Assembly: GCF_000146065.2 (NCBI RefSeq)
Contig: NC_020449.1
Span: 1,588,654-1,652,653 of the forward strand
DNA length: 64,000 bases
Direction: 5' to 3'
Source of the DNA: Candidatus Cloacimonas acidaminovorans str. Evry
Lineage (GTDB): Bacteria > Cloacimonadota > Cloacimonadia > Cloacimonadales > Cloacimonadaceae
The notes under the pieces are model-generated. The model was not told the DNA's origin, did not search any database, and saw nothing but the letters and a program-made list of their open reading frames with translations. Every line of letters starts with the position of its first letter. The first letter of the stretch is position 1. A program made the translations under genes and the position numbers. This document shows, one piece after another, positions 17,883 through 25,190 of this stretch.

Positions 17883-18590
17883 TCAGTAGCAGATTTCAGA
17901 TAAATCAATAACCTGCGTTGCTATTTCGCCTGTAAAATCATCGTCACTGGTGCCAATTAACATTTCCTGCAAACAGAGCTCTTCCCTATTTCCGCTTTTG
18001 GTGTATCCGGAGGACGCTGTTCCTCCTCTTTTTTTACTATGTTTCTGCAAAAAACCCAAAAGCAATCTTCTTTCTTCTTTATTGAACAAATAATAGGGAT
18101 CGTCAATCAACATAATCTTCGGTTTCAAGAGTAAAGACCGAATAAAGCAAAAATACTTGCGCTCTGCTGGGCTTAAATATGCAGGTCTTAATTCCCATCC
18201 GCAATTCAAATTCAGCTCTTCCATCAAAAGTTTCAGTTCTTGTTCAAAAGCATTATAGTCCTCGCTGGCAAACCTTTTGTTCCAAGGTAGCAGCAGATTC
18301 TCTCGCAAGGAAAGATTGGAAAGCATTATCCCTTCATCAAACACGAGGGAAAAGGTGGAAATAAGGGAATTTTGCCTACAATATTCCTCCAGGGAAATGC
18401 CATCCAGCAAGATATTGCCTTCATCCAAATTATACAATCCCATTAAAGCAATTAAAATAGTAGATGAATACTTTTCACAGGGATCATAAAGCACAGTACA
18501 ACCATCTGTGGTAAAATTAAGATTGAAATTGTGCAATAAACCATTTATAGAAACATTCTTAAAGGCAATATGCACTATGCACCTATCCAA
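17883..18590 (-). CDS. MlaF-like ABC ATPase subunit lacking catalytic residues
   Basis: 235 residues with the layout of an ABC nucleotide-binding domain, paired with the MlaE permease that precedes it (16-base overlap). The Walker A site is degraded: DPCEKYSST stands where GPNGAGKST is expected, so the P-loop glycines and the lysine are gone. The signature is LSPAER rather than LSGGQ. Walker B is present (KIMLIDDP near 160). The H-loop histidine is absent (LIGTSDDDF). A palindromic repeat is translated in frame as part of the C-terminal loop (RGGTASSGYTKSG). It may be a pseudo-ATPase with a structural role or a decaying gene. The reading frame is fully open, which argues against simple decay. 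Confidence 0.72.
   Translation of the reverse strand: MDRCIVHIAFKNVSINGLLHNFNLNFTTDGCTVLYDPCEKYSSTILIALMGLYNLDEGNILLDGISLEEYCRQNSLISTFSLVFDEGIMLSNLSLRENLLLPWNKRFASEDYNAFEQELKLLMEELNLNCGWELRPAYLSPAERKYFCFIRSLLLKPKIMLIDDPYYLFNKEERRLLLGFLQKHSKKRGGTASSGYTKSGNREELCLQEMLIGTSDDDFTGEIATQVIDLSEICY
18002..18026 (-). repeat. In-frame palindromic element inside the mlaF-like gene
   Basis: The core GGAGGACGCTGTTCCTCC, preceded by TGTATCC, matches 23 of 25 bases in batE at 52536-52560. It encodes GGTASSGYT in a loop of the ATPase-like protein. Confidence 0.75.
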
Positions 18591-19336
18591 AATAGCCAGG
18601 AAATAATTAAATCCAAAATAAGCACGGAAAAAATAGAAATAACCACTGCCTTGATAGTGCGTTGCGGAACTTCCGTTGATGCCCTGTAAACACTCATCCC
18701 TTCATAAGAGGCAGTTATGGCTATTACAAAGCCGAAAATAACGGATTTGAGGATGGTCATTAAAATATAAGGAAAGGTTAAAACCGACAAAAAATCATTC
18801 ATAAATGCCCCAAATGATAAATGATTGAAAAACTGAGCAAAGAGCCAACCACCTAAAACAGCAATTATATTGAAATAAAGGGTTAATACCAGCATAGAAA
18901 TTACTACCCCCAAAATACGCGAGACAACAAGATAACCCATCGGCGCGATGTCAAAGGATTTCAACAATTGCATTTCCCTGTTCACAACCATATTTCCCAA
19001 CTCGGTAGAAATCGCTGTTCCACTTCTGGCTATTACTACTAAAGCGGTTATAATTCCACTCAATTCTCCAACTACAACCCTCACCAAAATTATGTGCACC
19101 CAAATCCCCTGCCCGAAATTGCTCAAAAAAGCATAACCCTGCATAATGGTTAAACAGCCAATTGCCAAAGCAATAAAACCGATTAAAGGCAGCGCCTCCA
19201 CTCCCGTAAACAAAATTTGCCGAATAACCACTAACAAACTTACATGCCTGTTATGTTTGATATGCAATAACTCGGTTACTGTTTCTTCCAAAAACAAAAA
19301 AAAGTCCCTGAGGGACTTTTTTCTATTGTGTTGCAT
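18575..19336 (-). CDS. mlaE: MlaE-family lipid transport permease
   Basis: 253 residues with about five to six membrane helices. It carries the MlaE family core ARSGTAISTELGNMVVNREM (residues about 103-122, the loop that contacts the ATPase) and a conserved end (KAVVISIFSVLILDL). MlaE permeases move phospholipids between inner and outer membranes together with an ATPase (MlaF) and an MCE protein (MlaD). The ATPase-like gene follows with an overlap. No MCE gene is in the window, so the complex may be incomplete here. The first codons overlap a terminator-like hairpin at 19298-19322; a TTG further down could be an alternative start. Gene assignment is firm, the start less so. Confidence 0.88.
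   Translation of the reverse strand: MQHNRKKSLRDFFLFLEETVTELLHIKHNRHVSLLVVIRQILFTGVEALPLIGFIALAIGCLTIMQGYAFLSNFGQGIWVHIILVRVVVGELSGIITALVVIARSGTAISTELGNMVVNREMQLLKSFDIAPMGYLVVSRILGVVISMLVLTLYFNIIAVLGGWLFAQFFNHLSFGAFMNDFLSVLTFPYILMTILKSVIFGFVIAITASYEGMSVYRASTEVPQRTIKAVVISIFSVLILDLIISWLFWIGA
19298..19322 (-). terminator. Terminator-like hairpin inside the start of mlaE
   Basis: AAAAAAGTCC CTGAG GGACTTTTTT is flanked by A and T runs on both strands. On the minus strand it lies 42-66 bases after the small secreted protein's stop and within codons 5-13 of mlaE. It could end the upstream transcript or attenuate mlaE. Confidence 0.7.
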
Positions 19337-19363
19337 AAGTTACATCACTGCTCTAAAAGGTTG

Positions 19364-19720
19364 TTATTTCAGAATAAGCGTCTTCTTTAAGGAAGTATAC
19401 CGGGTAGAAAAATTAACTACGACAAGATATTCGCCATCAGGAACATAATTGCCACAGCTATCAGTCCTTTCCCAATTTAAATAAATGTCCTTACCCACAA
19501 AACCTTCGTATAGATCGCAAATAACTTTGCCATCACAGCTCTGAATCTGAACATTGATATTAAGAGGAACAGACACAGCTAAAGAAATTACACATTCCTT
19601 AAACATAGGATTGGGAGTAATGTCAAAACTCTCAATAGGAGAGCCCTTATAAGCATACCCAGCTGTGGCTATCAACATTAACATTGCCATCAGCGCCAGA
19701 ATGAGCATCGTTTTTTTCAT
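19364..19720 (-). CDS. Small secreted protein made of a signal peptide and a FlgD-like Ig domain
   Basis: 118 residues. The ATG at 19720 follows AAGGAG by 8 bases; an in-frame GTG at 19729 is less likely. A signal peptide (KKTMLILALMAMLMLIATAGYA) is followed by one beta-sandwich. The sandwich has the features of FlgD-like or T9SS-type C-terminal domains: DITPNPM, DGKVICDLYEG, LNWERTDSCGNYVPDGEYLVVV and a final KKTLILK. Normally this domain ends a much larger secreted protein; here it stands alone. A terminator-like hairpin follows. It could be a remnant of a larger protein or a small independent surface component. Role not known. Confidence 0.75.
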   Translation of the reverse strand: MKKTMLILALMAMLMLIATAGYAYKGSPIESFDITPNPMFKECVISLAVSVPLNINVQIQSCDGKVICDLYEGFVGKDIYLNWERTDSCGNYVPDGEYLVVVNFSTRYTSLKKTLILK

Positions 19721-19761
19721 TTTATTCACTCCTTATTTAATGCCTGATTAAAAAGCAAGTT

Positions 19762-20679
19762 TCATTCCTCTTTGCTATTAAACTTATCTTCTATCAGTTT
19801 TATAGCTCCTAAAACTCCTGCCTTATTGCCATTTATTGCTTTAGCAACCTTTACTTTAGCACTATGTGCAGCTGGCAATCTTTTTCTTATCTCACTTTCC
19901 AATTCCTCTATATAATATAATCCCAAATCCATAGCTCCGCCACCAATAATTATTATTTCCGGATCAAGACAAGTAGCAAGACAGGATAAAGCAATGGCTA
20001 ACATAAGTTGACCCTGCTTAATGTAATCCGCTACTACTGTATCGGTTTCCTTTATAGCAAGGATGGCAGATAAATCCATTTCCGCATAACGGGGATTTTT
20101 TAACGCCAAGCGTCGGCGTAAACCCTCTCCTGAAGAATACGCTTCCAAACAGCCATTTTTCCCACAATTGCATTTTAATCCTTTATCCACAATGCATATA
20201 TGACCTAATTCACCGGCAAAACCATAAGCACCGTGATAAATTTTGCCGTCAATAACTATTCCGCAACCGATACCACTGCCGACAGTAACACCAATAACAT
20301 AATTCTTTTTTTGCGTATACGACTCGGCTAAAGCCATCAAATTGGCATCGTTATCAAAAGCGAAAGGAATATTACAATTTTCGGGAAGCAATTCACGCGG
20401 ATGGTGCTCCACCCAAAAAGGCAAATTGGGATTGTTTTCTGTTACCAAACCCGTGGTTTTATCTATTGCACCTGGCATTCCGATTCCGATTCCCTTTATA
20501 TTGTTAAGCCCGATTTTACTGTCAACATCGTTAAACAACTCTTTCGCCACAGCAAAGAAGTCATCTATGTTTTTCCTTTGCAGAACAAGGGTTTGATAGG
20601 ATTGTAAACCTTCTTCACAGTTGCCCCAGCCATACTTAAAACTGGAACCTCCAATATCTATGCCTAAAAATATATTCAT
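19762..20679 (-). CDS. ROK-family sugar kinase (glucokinase-like)
   Basis: 305 residues, a cytoplasmic ASKHA kinase. It shows the N-terminal phosphate loop LGIDIGGSSFKYGW, the catalytic Asp in FDNDANLMALAE, the ROK signature region GAYGFAGELGHICI and the zinc motif CNCGKNGCLE. It has no DNA-binding N-terminal extension, so it is a kinase rather than a ROK repressor. Glucokinase is the likeliest activity, but N-acetylmannosamine or fructose kinases look similar at this level. It stands alone between the small secreted protein and the tRNA cluster, with no sugar genes nearby. Confidence 0.9.
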   Translation of the reverse strand: MNIFLGIDIGGSSFKYGWGNCEEGLQSYQTLVLQRKNIDDFFAVAKELFNDVDSKIGLNNIKGIGIGMPGAIDKTTGLVTENNPNLPFWVEHHPRELLPENCNIPFAFDNDANLMALAESYTQKKNYVIGVTVGSGIGCGIVIDGKIYHGAYGFAGELGHICIVDKGLKCNCGKNGCLEAYSSGEGLRRRLALKNPRYAEMDLSAILAIKETDTVVADYIKQGQLMLAIALSCLATCLDPEIIIIGGGAMDLGLYYIEELESEIRKRLPAAHSAKVKVAKAINGNKAGVLGAIKLIEDKFNSKEE

Positions 20680-20720
20680 CGGTTACCTTATTACTTCATT
20701 TCTTAAATAAAAATCACTTT

Positions 20721-20775
20721 GTTATTCCTTTTTGCCATTCCTGCGACCTTTTTGTCATTCCCGCAAAAGAAAGAA
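20721..20775. repeat. Partial copies of a GTCATTCC(CGC) repeat
   Basis: It holds TTGCCATTCCTGCGACC and TTTTGTCATTCCCGCAAAAG, with related pieces at 21437-21470 (TTTTGTCATTCC, AGCAGGAATCCAGA) and 51304-51326. It lies between the ROK gene and the tRNA-His gene. Confidence 0.55.
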
Positions 20776-20779
20776 TAAA

Positions 20780-20855
20780 TGGGGTGGGTGATGGGATTTG
20801 AACCCACAACGCCCGGAACCACAATCCGGTGCTCTGCCGTTGAACTACACCCACC
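20780..20855 (-). tRNA. tRNA-His (anticodon GTG)
   Basis: The cloverleaf reads GGTGGGTGTAGTTCAACGGC onward, with anticodon loop TTGTGGT between CCGGA and TCCGG. The T-arm GTGGGTTCAAATCCCAT, the 3' CCA and the extra 5' G opposite C73 typical of tRNA-His are all present. Confidence 0.96.
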
Positions 20856-20895
20856 ACAATTTTATCTTATTTATTATCTGAAATAGAACCTCAAA

Positions 20896-20972
20896 TGGCA
20901 CGCCAGAAGGGATTCGAACCCCCGACCCGCAGCTTAGAAGGCTGCTGCTCTATCCTACTGAGCTACTGGCGC
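20896..20972 (-). tRNA. tRNA-Arg (anticodon TCT)
   Basis: GCGCCAG acceptor stem, D-arm AGCTCAGTAGGATAGAGCA, anticodon stem GCAGC/GCTGC around CTTCTAA, T-arm GGGGGTTCGAATCCCTT and encoded CCA. Confidence 0.96.
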
Positions 20973-20980
20973 AAAAAAAA

Positions 20981-21057
20981 TGGTAGCGGCGCAGGGATTT
21001 GAACCCCGGACCTGCGGATTATGATTCCGACGCTCTAACCAGCTGAGCTACACCGCC
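20981..21057 (-). tRNA. tRNA with CAT anticodon, probably elongator tRNA-Met
   Basis: GGCGGTG acceptor stem, AGCTCAGCTGGTTAGAGC D-arm, loop ATCATAA with anticodon CAT, T-arm GGGGTTCAAATCCCT and encoded CCA. The anticodon stem has a T-C mismatch at its first pair. CAT could also be the lysidine-modified tRNA-Ile2; sequence alone does not settle this. Confidence 0.88.
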
Positions 21058-21087
21058 ACTTTTCTTTTATAAGATAGTCCACTTTAT

Positions 21088-21134
21088 ATAGGGGTGACAA
21101 ATTCAATTTTTTGTCACTTATTTAAAACCCCTAT
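21088..21134. repeat. Nested inverted repeat between two tRNA genes
   Basis: The outer arms are ATAGGGGT (21088) and ACCCCTAT (21127). The inner arms are GTGACAA (21094) and TTGTCAC (21111). It lies in the about 120-base gap between the fMet and CAT tRNAs, so it may be a processing or termination hairpin. Confidence 0.6.
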
Positions 21135-21180
21135 TCCTAAAAAAAAGAGTTCGTCTTATAAAAGCCAAACTCTAAAAAAT

Positions 21181-21256
<76 letters not shown>

Positions 21257-21269
21257 TTATCAATTTATC

Positions 21270-21298
21270 CTTAAAAAATAAAACCTCATTTCTGTCAA
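21270..21298 (-). promoter_or_regulatory. Candidate promoter for the tRNA cluster
   Basis: On the minus strand a perfect TTGACA (21293-21298) is followed after 17 bases by TTTAAG (21270-21275), 13 bases before tRNA-fMet. All four tRNAs run downstream on this strand. Confidence 0.5.
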
Positions 21299-21678
21299 GC
21301 AAAAAATTACGGAATAGCCAAAAGGCGAGAAATCAAAGGGTCAAGGTTTCTTGAGGTCAAGGGGTCAAGGGGTCTTGAGGTCTTGAGGTATTTAGGTCAA
21401 GGGGTCAAGAGGTTTAGAGGTCTAATATCATTTTCCCCTTTTGTCATTCCTATAAAAGCAGGAATCCAGACAAGCTTACTTTTATCAGGAAGCATTTACG
21501 CCTTCATTACTTTTCTCTTGGAAATAACTTTATCGGCGTATATGTCTCATAACGGAATAGCAACATTGATTTAACTGATTCAAACAGATTATAAATTAAT
21601 AATTATAAATCCTGCTGATCCAATCAATCCTGTCATCTGCGTAATCAGCGAAATCTGCGTGAAATAAGTCGTCGTCAT

Positions 21679-21747
21679 TAGTCCTCACTGCCAAATGAGT
21701 TTGTGGGATGTGTAAAAGTTATTTGGGCAGTGACAACTCCTGACTTA
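21679..21747. repeat. Family J hairpin element, copy 1
   Basis: AGTCCTCACTGCCAAATGAG pairs through CACTGCCAAAT with ATTTGGGCAGTG near its end, followed by ACAACTCCTGACTT. The second copy is at 24080-24148. Confidence 0.75.
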
Positions 21748-22058
21748 CTTCATCCTTCTCTTTTCTTCTTTTTCTCTTTGTCTCTTTTCCTCTTTGTTAA
21801 TATAATCTTTTCCTCTTTTCCTCTTTGTTAATATTCTCTCTTTTTCTCTTTATCCCTTTGTTAATATTGTCTCTTTATCTCTTTATTTTCCATCTCTCCA
21901 TCTCGCCATCTCACTTTTTCATTCTTCTCTTTTTCTCTTTTTCTCTTTGTTAATATAAACTTTTTCTCTTTATTTTCCATCTCTCCACCTCGCATTATAT
22001 CCCGTTTGCTTTTTTTGCCCAATCCGATTATTATGTTATTAACAGGGAGGTGAAACAA

Positions 22059-22526
22059 ATGACTTTAGAAGATAGTTACCGGATGGTGATAGCGGAAGAG
22101 ATCAGAGCACAAAAGATGTATCAGGCATTAGCAAAGAGTTTTGCCAAGCCCGAAACCAGCAATGTATTCAAGGAACTGGTCGTTTTAGAAAAAATGCATG
22201 AGGAAAAGGTGAGGTCTGCTTTTGCCAAAGAGTTTCCCGGGCAAACAATAACTCTACAGGAAGAACCGATTAAAGAAATGCAAGGTGTAAATTTGAATGA
22301 TCCGCAGGTGGTCTTGGAATTTGCCATCACCAAAGAAGAAGAATCCGTTGAGCTCTATAAAAATATGGCAGAGCAGACCAGGGAACCCGAAATTAAGAAA
22401 CAACTACTGCAATTTGCTAAGGAAGAAGAAGGTCACAAGTCAATTTTACTTTCGGAAATTCAGCGTTTGCAGGGTGCTTTACAGTGGTTTGATCCTTCCG
22501 AATTATCCGGATTGATGGAGGATTGA
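22059..22526 (+). CDS. Ferritin-like/rubrerythrin-type diiron protein
   Basis: 155 residues in two ferritin-like helical pairs. The first half has AEEIRAQKMYQAL and VLEKMHEEKV. The second has ITKEEESVELYKNMAE and FAKEEEGHKSIL. The Glu/His spacing suits a diiron site. The protein lacks the rubredoxin domain of the enzyme at 10380 and resembles the one at 11213. The start at ATG 22059 has GGGAGG 8 bases upstream; the in-frame GTG at 22050 overlaps that site. It ends 11 bases before rarA, so the two are probably co-transcribed. A stress-related role is inferred from the family only. Confidence 0.8.
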   Translation: MTLEDSYRMVIAEEIRAQKMYQALAKSFAKPETSNVFKELVVLEKMHEEKVRSAFAKEFPGQTITLQEEPIKEMQGVNLNDPQVVLEFAITKEEESVELYKNMAEQTREPEIKKQLLQFAKEEEGHKSILLSEIQRLQGALQWFDPSELSGLMED

Positions 22527-22537
22527 GCTTTTAGATA

Positions 22538-23851
22538 ATGGCAAATAAAGATCAAAGCACTCTTTTTGATAGAGAAGAATTAAGCACTAAGACAGTTCCG
22601 CTGGCTGAAAAATTAAGACCTCAAACACTGGAAGAGCTATTAGGTCAGACAAAGCTGATAGCTGAAAATTCGCCTTTAAGGCAGATGATTGAAAGCGGAG
22701 AGTATCATTCCTTTATTTTATGGGGTCCTCCGGGTAGCGGAAAAACAACCATTGCCAGGATTATAGAGAAAAACAGCGGTTACAATTTTATCCGTTTTTC
22801 AGCTGTTCTTGCCAGCATCAGTGATGTAAAAGCAGTGATGAAAGAAGCGGATTATCTGCATCGGACGCAAAACAAGCGCAGTATTTTGTTCATTGATGAA
22901 ATTCACCGTTTTAATAAAAGTCAGCAGGATGCCTTTCTGCCTTATGTGGAAAGTGGAGCCATTATTTTAATCGGAGCAACAACGGAAAATCCATCTTTTG
23001 AAGTGATTCCGGCATTGCTTTCCCGGTGCACTGTTTTTGTGCTGGAGGCATTGAGTGAAAATGACCTGAAAATAATATTGAAGCGCGGTTTTGCAGAATT
23101 GAAATTGGAAGAGGATGAAGAAATTATAAACTGGATGGCTCAAAATGCCGGAGGTGATGCCAGAAGGGTCTTGAACGATTTGGAGCTGGTTTTGCCTTAT
23201 CTGCAAAAGAAACCGCATCCGAAAACTGAGGAACTGGCAAAATTCCTGGCGAAAAAGACAATGTTCTATGATAAAAACCGCGAGGAACATTATAACCTGA
23301 TTTCCGCATTACATAAATCGCTAAGAGGTTCAGACCCGCAAGCGGGACTTTACTGGCTGGCAAGAATGTTGGAAGCAGGGGAAGACCCGCGTTATATTGT
23401 GCGTCGTTTGATTCGTTTTGCCAGCGAAGATGTGGGTTTGGCAGATCCGAATGCCTTGGTTCAGGCAATTGCAGTAAAGGAAGCTGTTCTTTTTATAGGA
23501 ATGCCTGAAGCAAGTACTGCTTTGGCTCAATTGGTGGTTTATTTGGCTACTGCACCTAAAAGTAATGCCCTTTATACGGCTTATGAAGAAGCAGCGGAAG
23601 ATGCCAGAAAAACAAGTCACTACGGTGTTCCTTTGCATATTAGAAATGCGCCCACGCAATTGATGAAAGACCTGAATTATGGTAAGGATTATCATTACGA
23701 CCATGAATATGAATACAAGTATTATTACCAGAAGTATTTCCCCGAACAGATGCCGGAAAAGATATATTATAAACCGGGAACTTACGGTTTTGAAAAAGAA
23801 ATTCAGAAACGGATTGACTGGTGGGCTAAACTAAAAAAGGAACAAAAATAA
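22538..23851 (+). CDS. rarA: Replication-associated recombination protein A (AAA+ ATPase)
   Basis: 437 residues of the RarA/MgsA/WRNIP1 family, which acts at stalled replication forks and is related to clamp-loader ATPases. It begins with PLAEKLRPQTLEELLGQTKL. Walker A GPPGSGKT is at 63-70, Walker B FIDEIHRFNKSQQDA near 118-132 and sensor 1 GATTENPSFEV after that. The C-terminal tetramerisation region includes SLRGSDPQAGLYWLARML and ends with the family's YGFEKEIQKRIDWW. It follows the ferritin-like gene by 11 bases. The stop codon is immediately followed by the stem of a candidate minus-strand RNA. Confidence 0.95.
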   Translation: MANKDQSTLFDREELSTKTVPLAEKLRPQTLEELLGQTKLIAENSPLRQMIESGEYHSFILWGPPGSGKTTIARIIEKNSGYNFIRFSAVLASISDVKAVMKEADYLHRTQNKRSILFIDEIHRFNKSQQDAFLPYVESGAIILIGATTENPSFEVIPALLSRCTVFVLEALSENDLKIILKRGFAELKLEEDEEIINWMAQNAGGDARRVLNDLELVLPYLQKKPHPKTEELAKFLAKKTMFYDKNREEHYNLISALHKSLRGSDPQAGLYWLARMLEAGEDPRYIVRRLIRFASEDVGLADPNALVQAIAVKEAVLFIGMPEASTALAQLVVYLATAPKSNALYTAYEEAAEDARKTSHYGVPLHIRNAPTQLMKDLNYGKDYHYDHEYEYKYYYQKYFPEQMPEKIYYKPGTYGFEKEIQKRIDWWAKLKKEQK

Positions 23852-23935
23852 AGGGAGCAGCCAATGCAATATTAGATACTGACTCGAAGTCAACTTTATA
23901 ATTCTTTGCCGCTGCTCCCAAAATTTGGTAACGCA
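23838..23935 (-). ncRNA. Candidate small RNA, antisense to the rarA 3' end
   Basis: On the minus strand a promoter-like TTGCTT (23964-23969), 16-base spacer and TATACT (23942-23947) precede a region with a perfect closing stem. The stem is GGGAGCAGC (minus strand of 23911-23919) pairing with GCTGCTCCC (minus strand of 23853-23861). An internal TGACT-TCG-AGTCA hairpin lies in the loop, and the 3' side runs into TTTATTTTTG. I recognise no known RNA family. A long-loop terminator for rarA is less likely because no T-run follows on the plus strand. Confidence 0.4.
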
Positions 23936-24079
23936 ATTTATAGTATAATCCGGAAAAAGAAAAAAGCAAGAAAAAAAAGCAGAAATCGGAAAAAATATTT
24001 TTGGTGAGGGACTTATAGTGTGCCTAAGTATTTTATTGAGAGATGATTAAGGGAGCTAAAATTATTTGGGGGACATTCA

Positions 24080-24148
24080 TAAGTCCTCTCCGCCAAATGA
24101 ATTTGTGGGAAGGGTAAAAGTTATTTTGGCAGTGACAACTCCTGACTT
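24080..24148. repeat. Family J hairpin element, copy 2
   Basis: It shares GCCAAATGAATTTGTGGGA, GTAAAAGTTATTT and GGCAGTGACAACTCCTGACT with the copy at 21679-21747. It lies in the 565-base gene-free gap after rarA, with families H and F next to it. Confidence 0.75.
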
Positions 24149-24184
24149 TTCCGGAGGGTATATTTTTTCCTCATCCTTAATTAT

Positions 24185-24231
24185 AACCCATCATCAACCC
24201 AATCTAAAGGATGGGTGGAGGATGAGTTGTA
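24185..24231. repeat. Family H hairpin of 11-bp units, copy 1
   Basis: Consecutive 11-base blocks AACCCATCATC, AACCCAATCTA, AAGGATGGGTG, GAGGATGAGTT. The first two are approximately complementary to the last two. A longer relative is at 63293-63367. Confidence 0.7.
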
Positions 24232-24262
24232 AGTAGGTAAGATTTTATCTTTTTAAAGGGTT

Positions 24263-24349
24263 TAACTCCAATAATACAGTTGAAGGAAAATGGGCTGACA
24301 ACTTCCAATTTGCCAATCCATTTATTCTGAACTGCATTAGTTGGGTTTA
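24263..24349. repeat. Family F long inverted repeat, full copy
   Basis: The left arm 24264-24301 (ACTCCAATAATACAGTTG...) and right arm 24311-24348 (...AACTGCATTAGTTGGGTT) are imperfect complements over about 38 bases. Half copies occur at 2747-2810, 3133-3165, 34358-34412 and 51480-51550. Confidence 0.75.
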
Positions 24350-24416
24350 TGAATACGGAAATGGTATAAAAGCATACTGAACAACCGCAGGCATTATTTT
24401 CCCGGTAAGTTCAATA

Positions 24417-25190
24417 TTAGTTGGAGATACCTCTTTGGGCGTTTTGGACAAACTGGATAAAGATTATCTGTTCAGGTGTAGGATTTGGTATTTGAAGTGC
24501 TTTTTCCAATGCTTGAGAAGTATTTAATCCACTGCGATAAAAGAGATTATATATTTCCTTGATAGCGGCAATTGTCTCGCTGGTAAAGCCCTTTCTCATC
24601 ATACCAATGCTATTCAGTCCAACTGTCTTATAGGGATTTCCCTGTCCGCGAGAAAAAGGAACAATATCTTTGTTTGTTGCCGAAGCCCCACCCACAAAGG
24701 CATAAGCACCAATATGGACAAACTGGTGAATTGCCGTTAAACCGCCAACCGTGGCAAAATCACCAATATGAATATGTCCTCCGCACTGAACCACATTGGC
24801 AATAACGCAACCGGAACCGATTTGACAGTTGTGAGCAATATGCGCATATTCCATTAAAAGGTTGTTATCGCCAACAACGGTATCCTCCTCCATTTGATTA
24901 CTGCAATTGATAGTAACAAATTCGCGAATGGTATTGTTACTGCCTACCCGCAAACGGGTTGGTTCACCTTTATATTTCAAATCCTGAGGTTCAGTTCCCA
25001 AAACGGCGTAGGGGAAAATTTTATTTCCGTCTCCTATAATTGTGTTTCCCAAAATAGTAACATTGGCAATCAGGTTATTATTTGAGCCCAATACAACATC
25101 TTTTCCGATATGACAATAGGGACCGATGTAACAGTTATCGCCAATAACCGCGCCTTCTTCCATAATTGCAGTAGGGTGAATAATAGTCAT
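24417..25190 (-). CDS. lpxA: UDP-N-acetylglucosamine O-acyltransferase
   Basis: 257 residues. It catalyses the first step of lipid A synthesis, moving a 3-hydroxyacyl chain from acyl-carrier protein to UDP-GlcNAc in the cytoplasm. The left-handed beta-helix hexapeptides fill residues 1-190 (IHPTAIMEEGAVIGDNCYIG). The catalytic-His segment is AHIAHNCQIG near 118, with GGLTAIHQF and QGNPYKTVGLNSIGMMRKGF typical of LpxA. The C-terminal helical part ends the protein. It overlaps the upstream lpxC-fabZ stop by four bases (ATGA) and is the last gene of the operon. Terminators are not obvious after it; an inverted repeat lies 68 bases on. Confidence 0.96.
   Translation of the reverse strand: MTIIHPTAIMEEGAVIGDNCYIGPYCHIGKDVVLGSNNNLIANVTILGNTIIGDGNKIFPYAVLGTEPQDLKYKGEPTRLRVGSNNTIREFVTINCSNQMEEDTVVGDNNLLMEYAHIAHNCQIGSGCVIANVVQCGGHIHIGDFATVGGLTAIHQFVHIGAYAFVGGASATNKDIVPFSRGQGNPYKTVGLNSIGMMRKGFTSETIAAIKEIYNLFYRSGLNTSQALEKALQIPNPTPEQIIFIQFVQNAQRGISN

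Larger units (their letters stand above)
21257..22058. other. Gene-free stretch of low-complexity and dispersed repeats
   Basis: No gene is visible. Bases 21339-21422 are a 9-base array (GGTCAAGGG/GTCTTGAGG). 21437-21470 is a GTCATTCC-type fragment, and 21626-21660 is an AATCTGCGT-type 9-base array. 21679-21747 is family J. 21745-21990 is CT-rich with recurring TCTTTTTCTCTTTGTTAATA and TCCATCTCTCCATCTCGCC units. It ends at the ribosome site of the next gene. Confidence 0.7.

Noticed and set aside
18575-18590. Overlap of mlaE and mlaF-like genes as evidence of a frameshift
   Set aside because: Both frames have their own domains and a start; a 16-base overlap is ordinary coupling.
20981-21057. 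Calling this tRNA firmly as tRNA-Ile2
   Set aside because: A CAT anticodon is shared by elongator Met and Ile2 tRNAs; nothing visible here is decisive, so Met is given as the more likely call.
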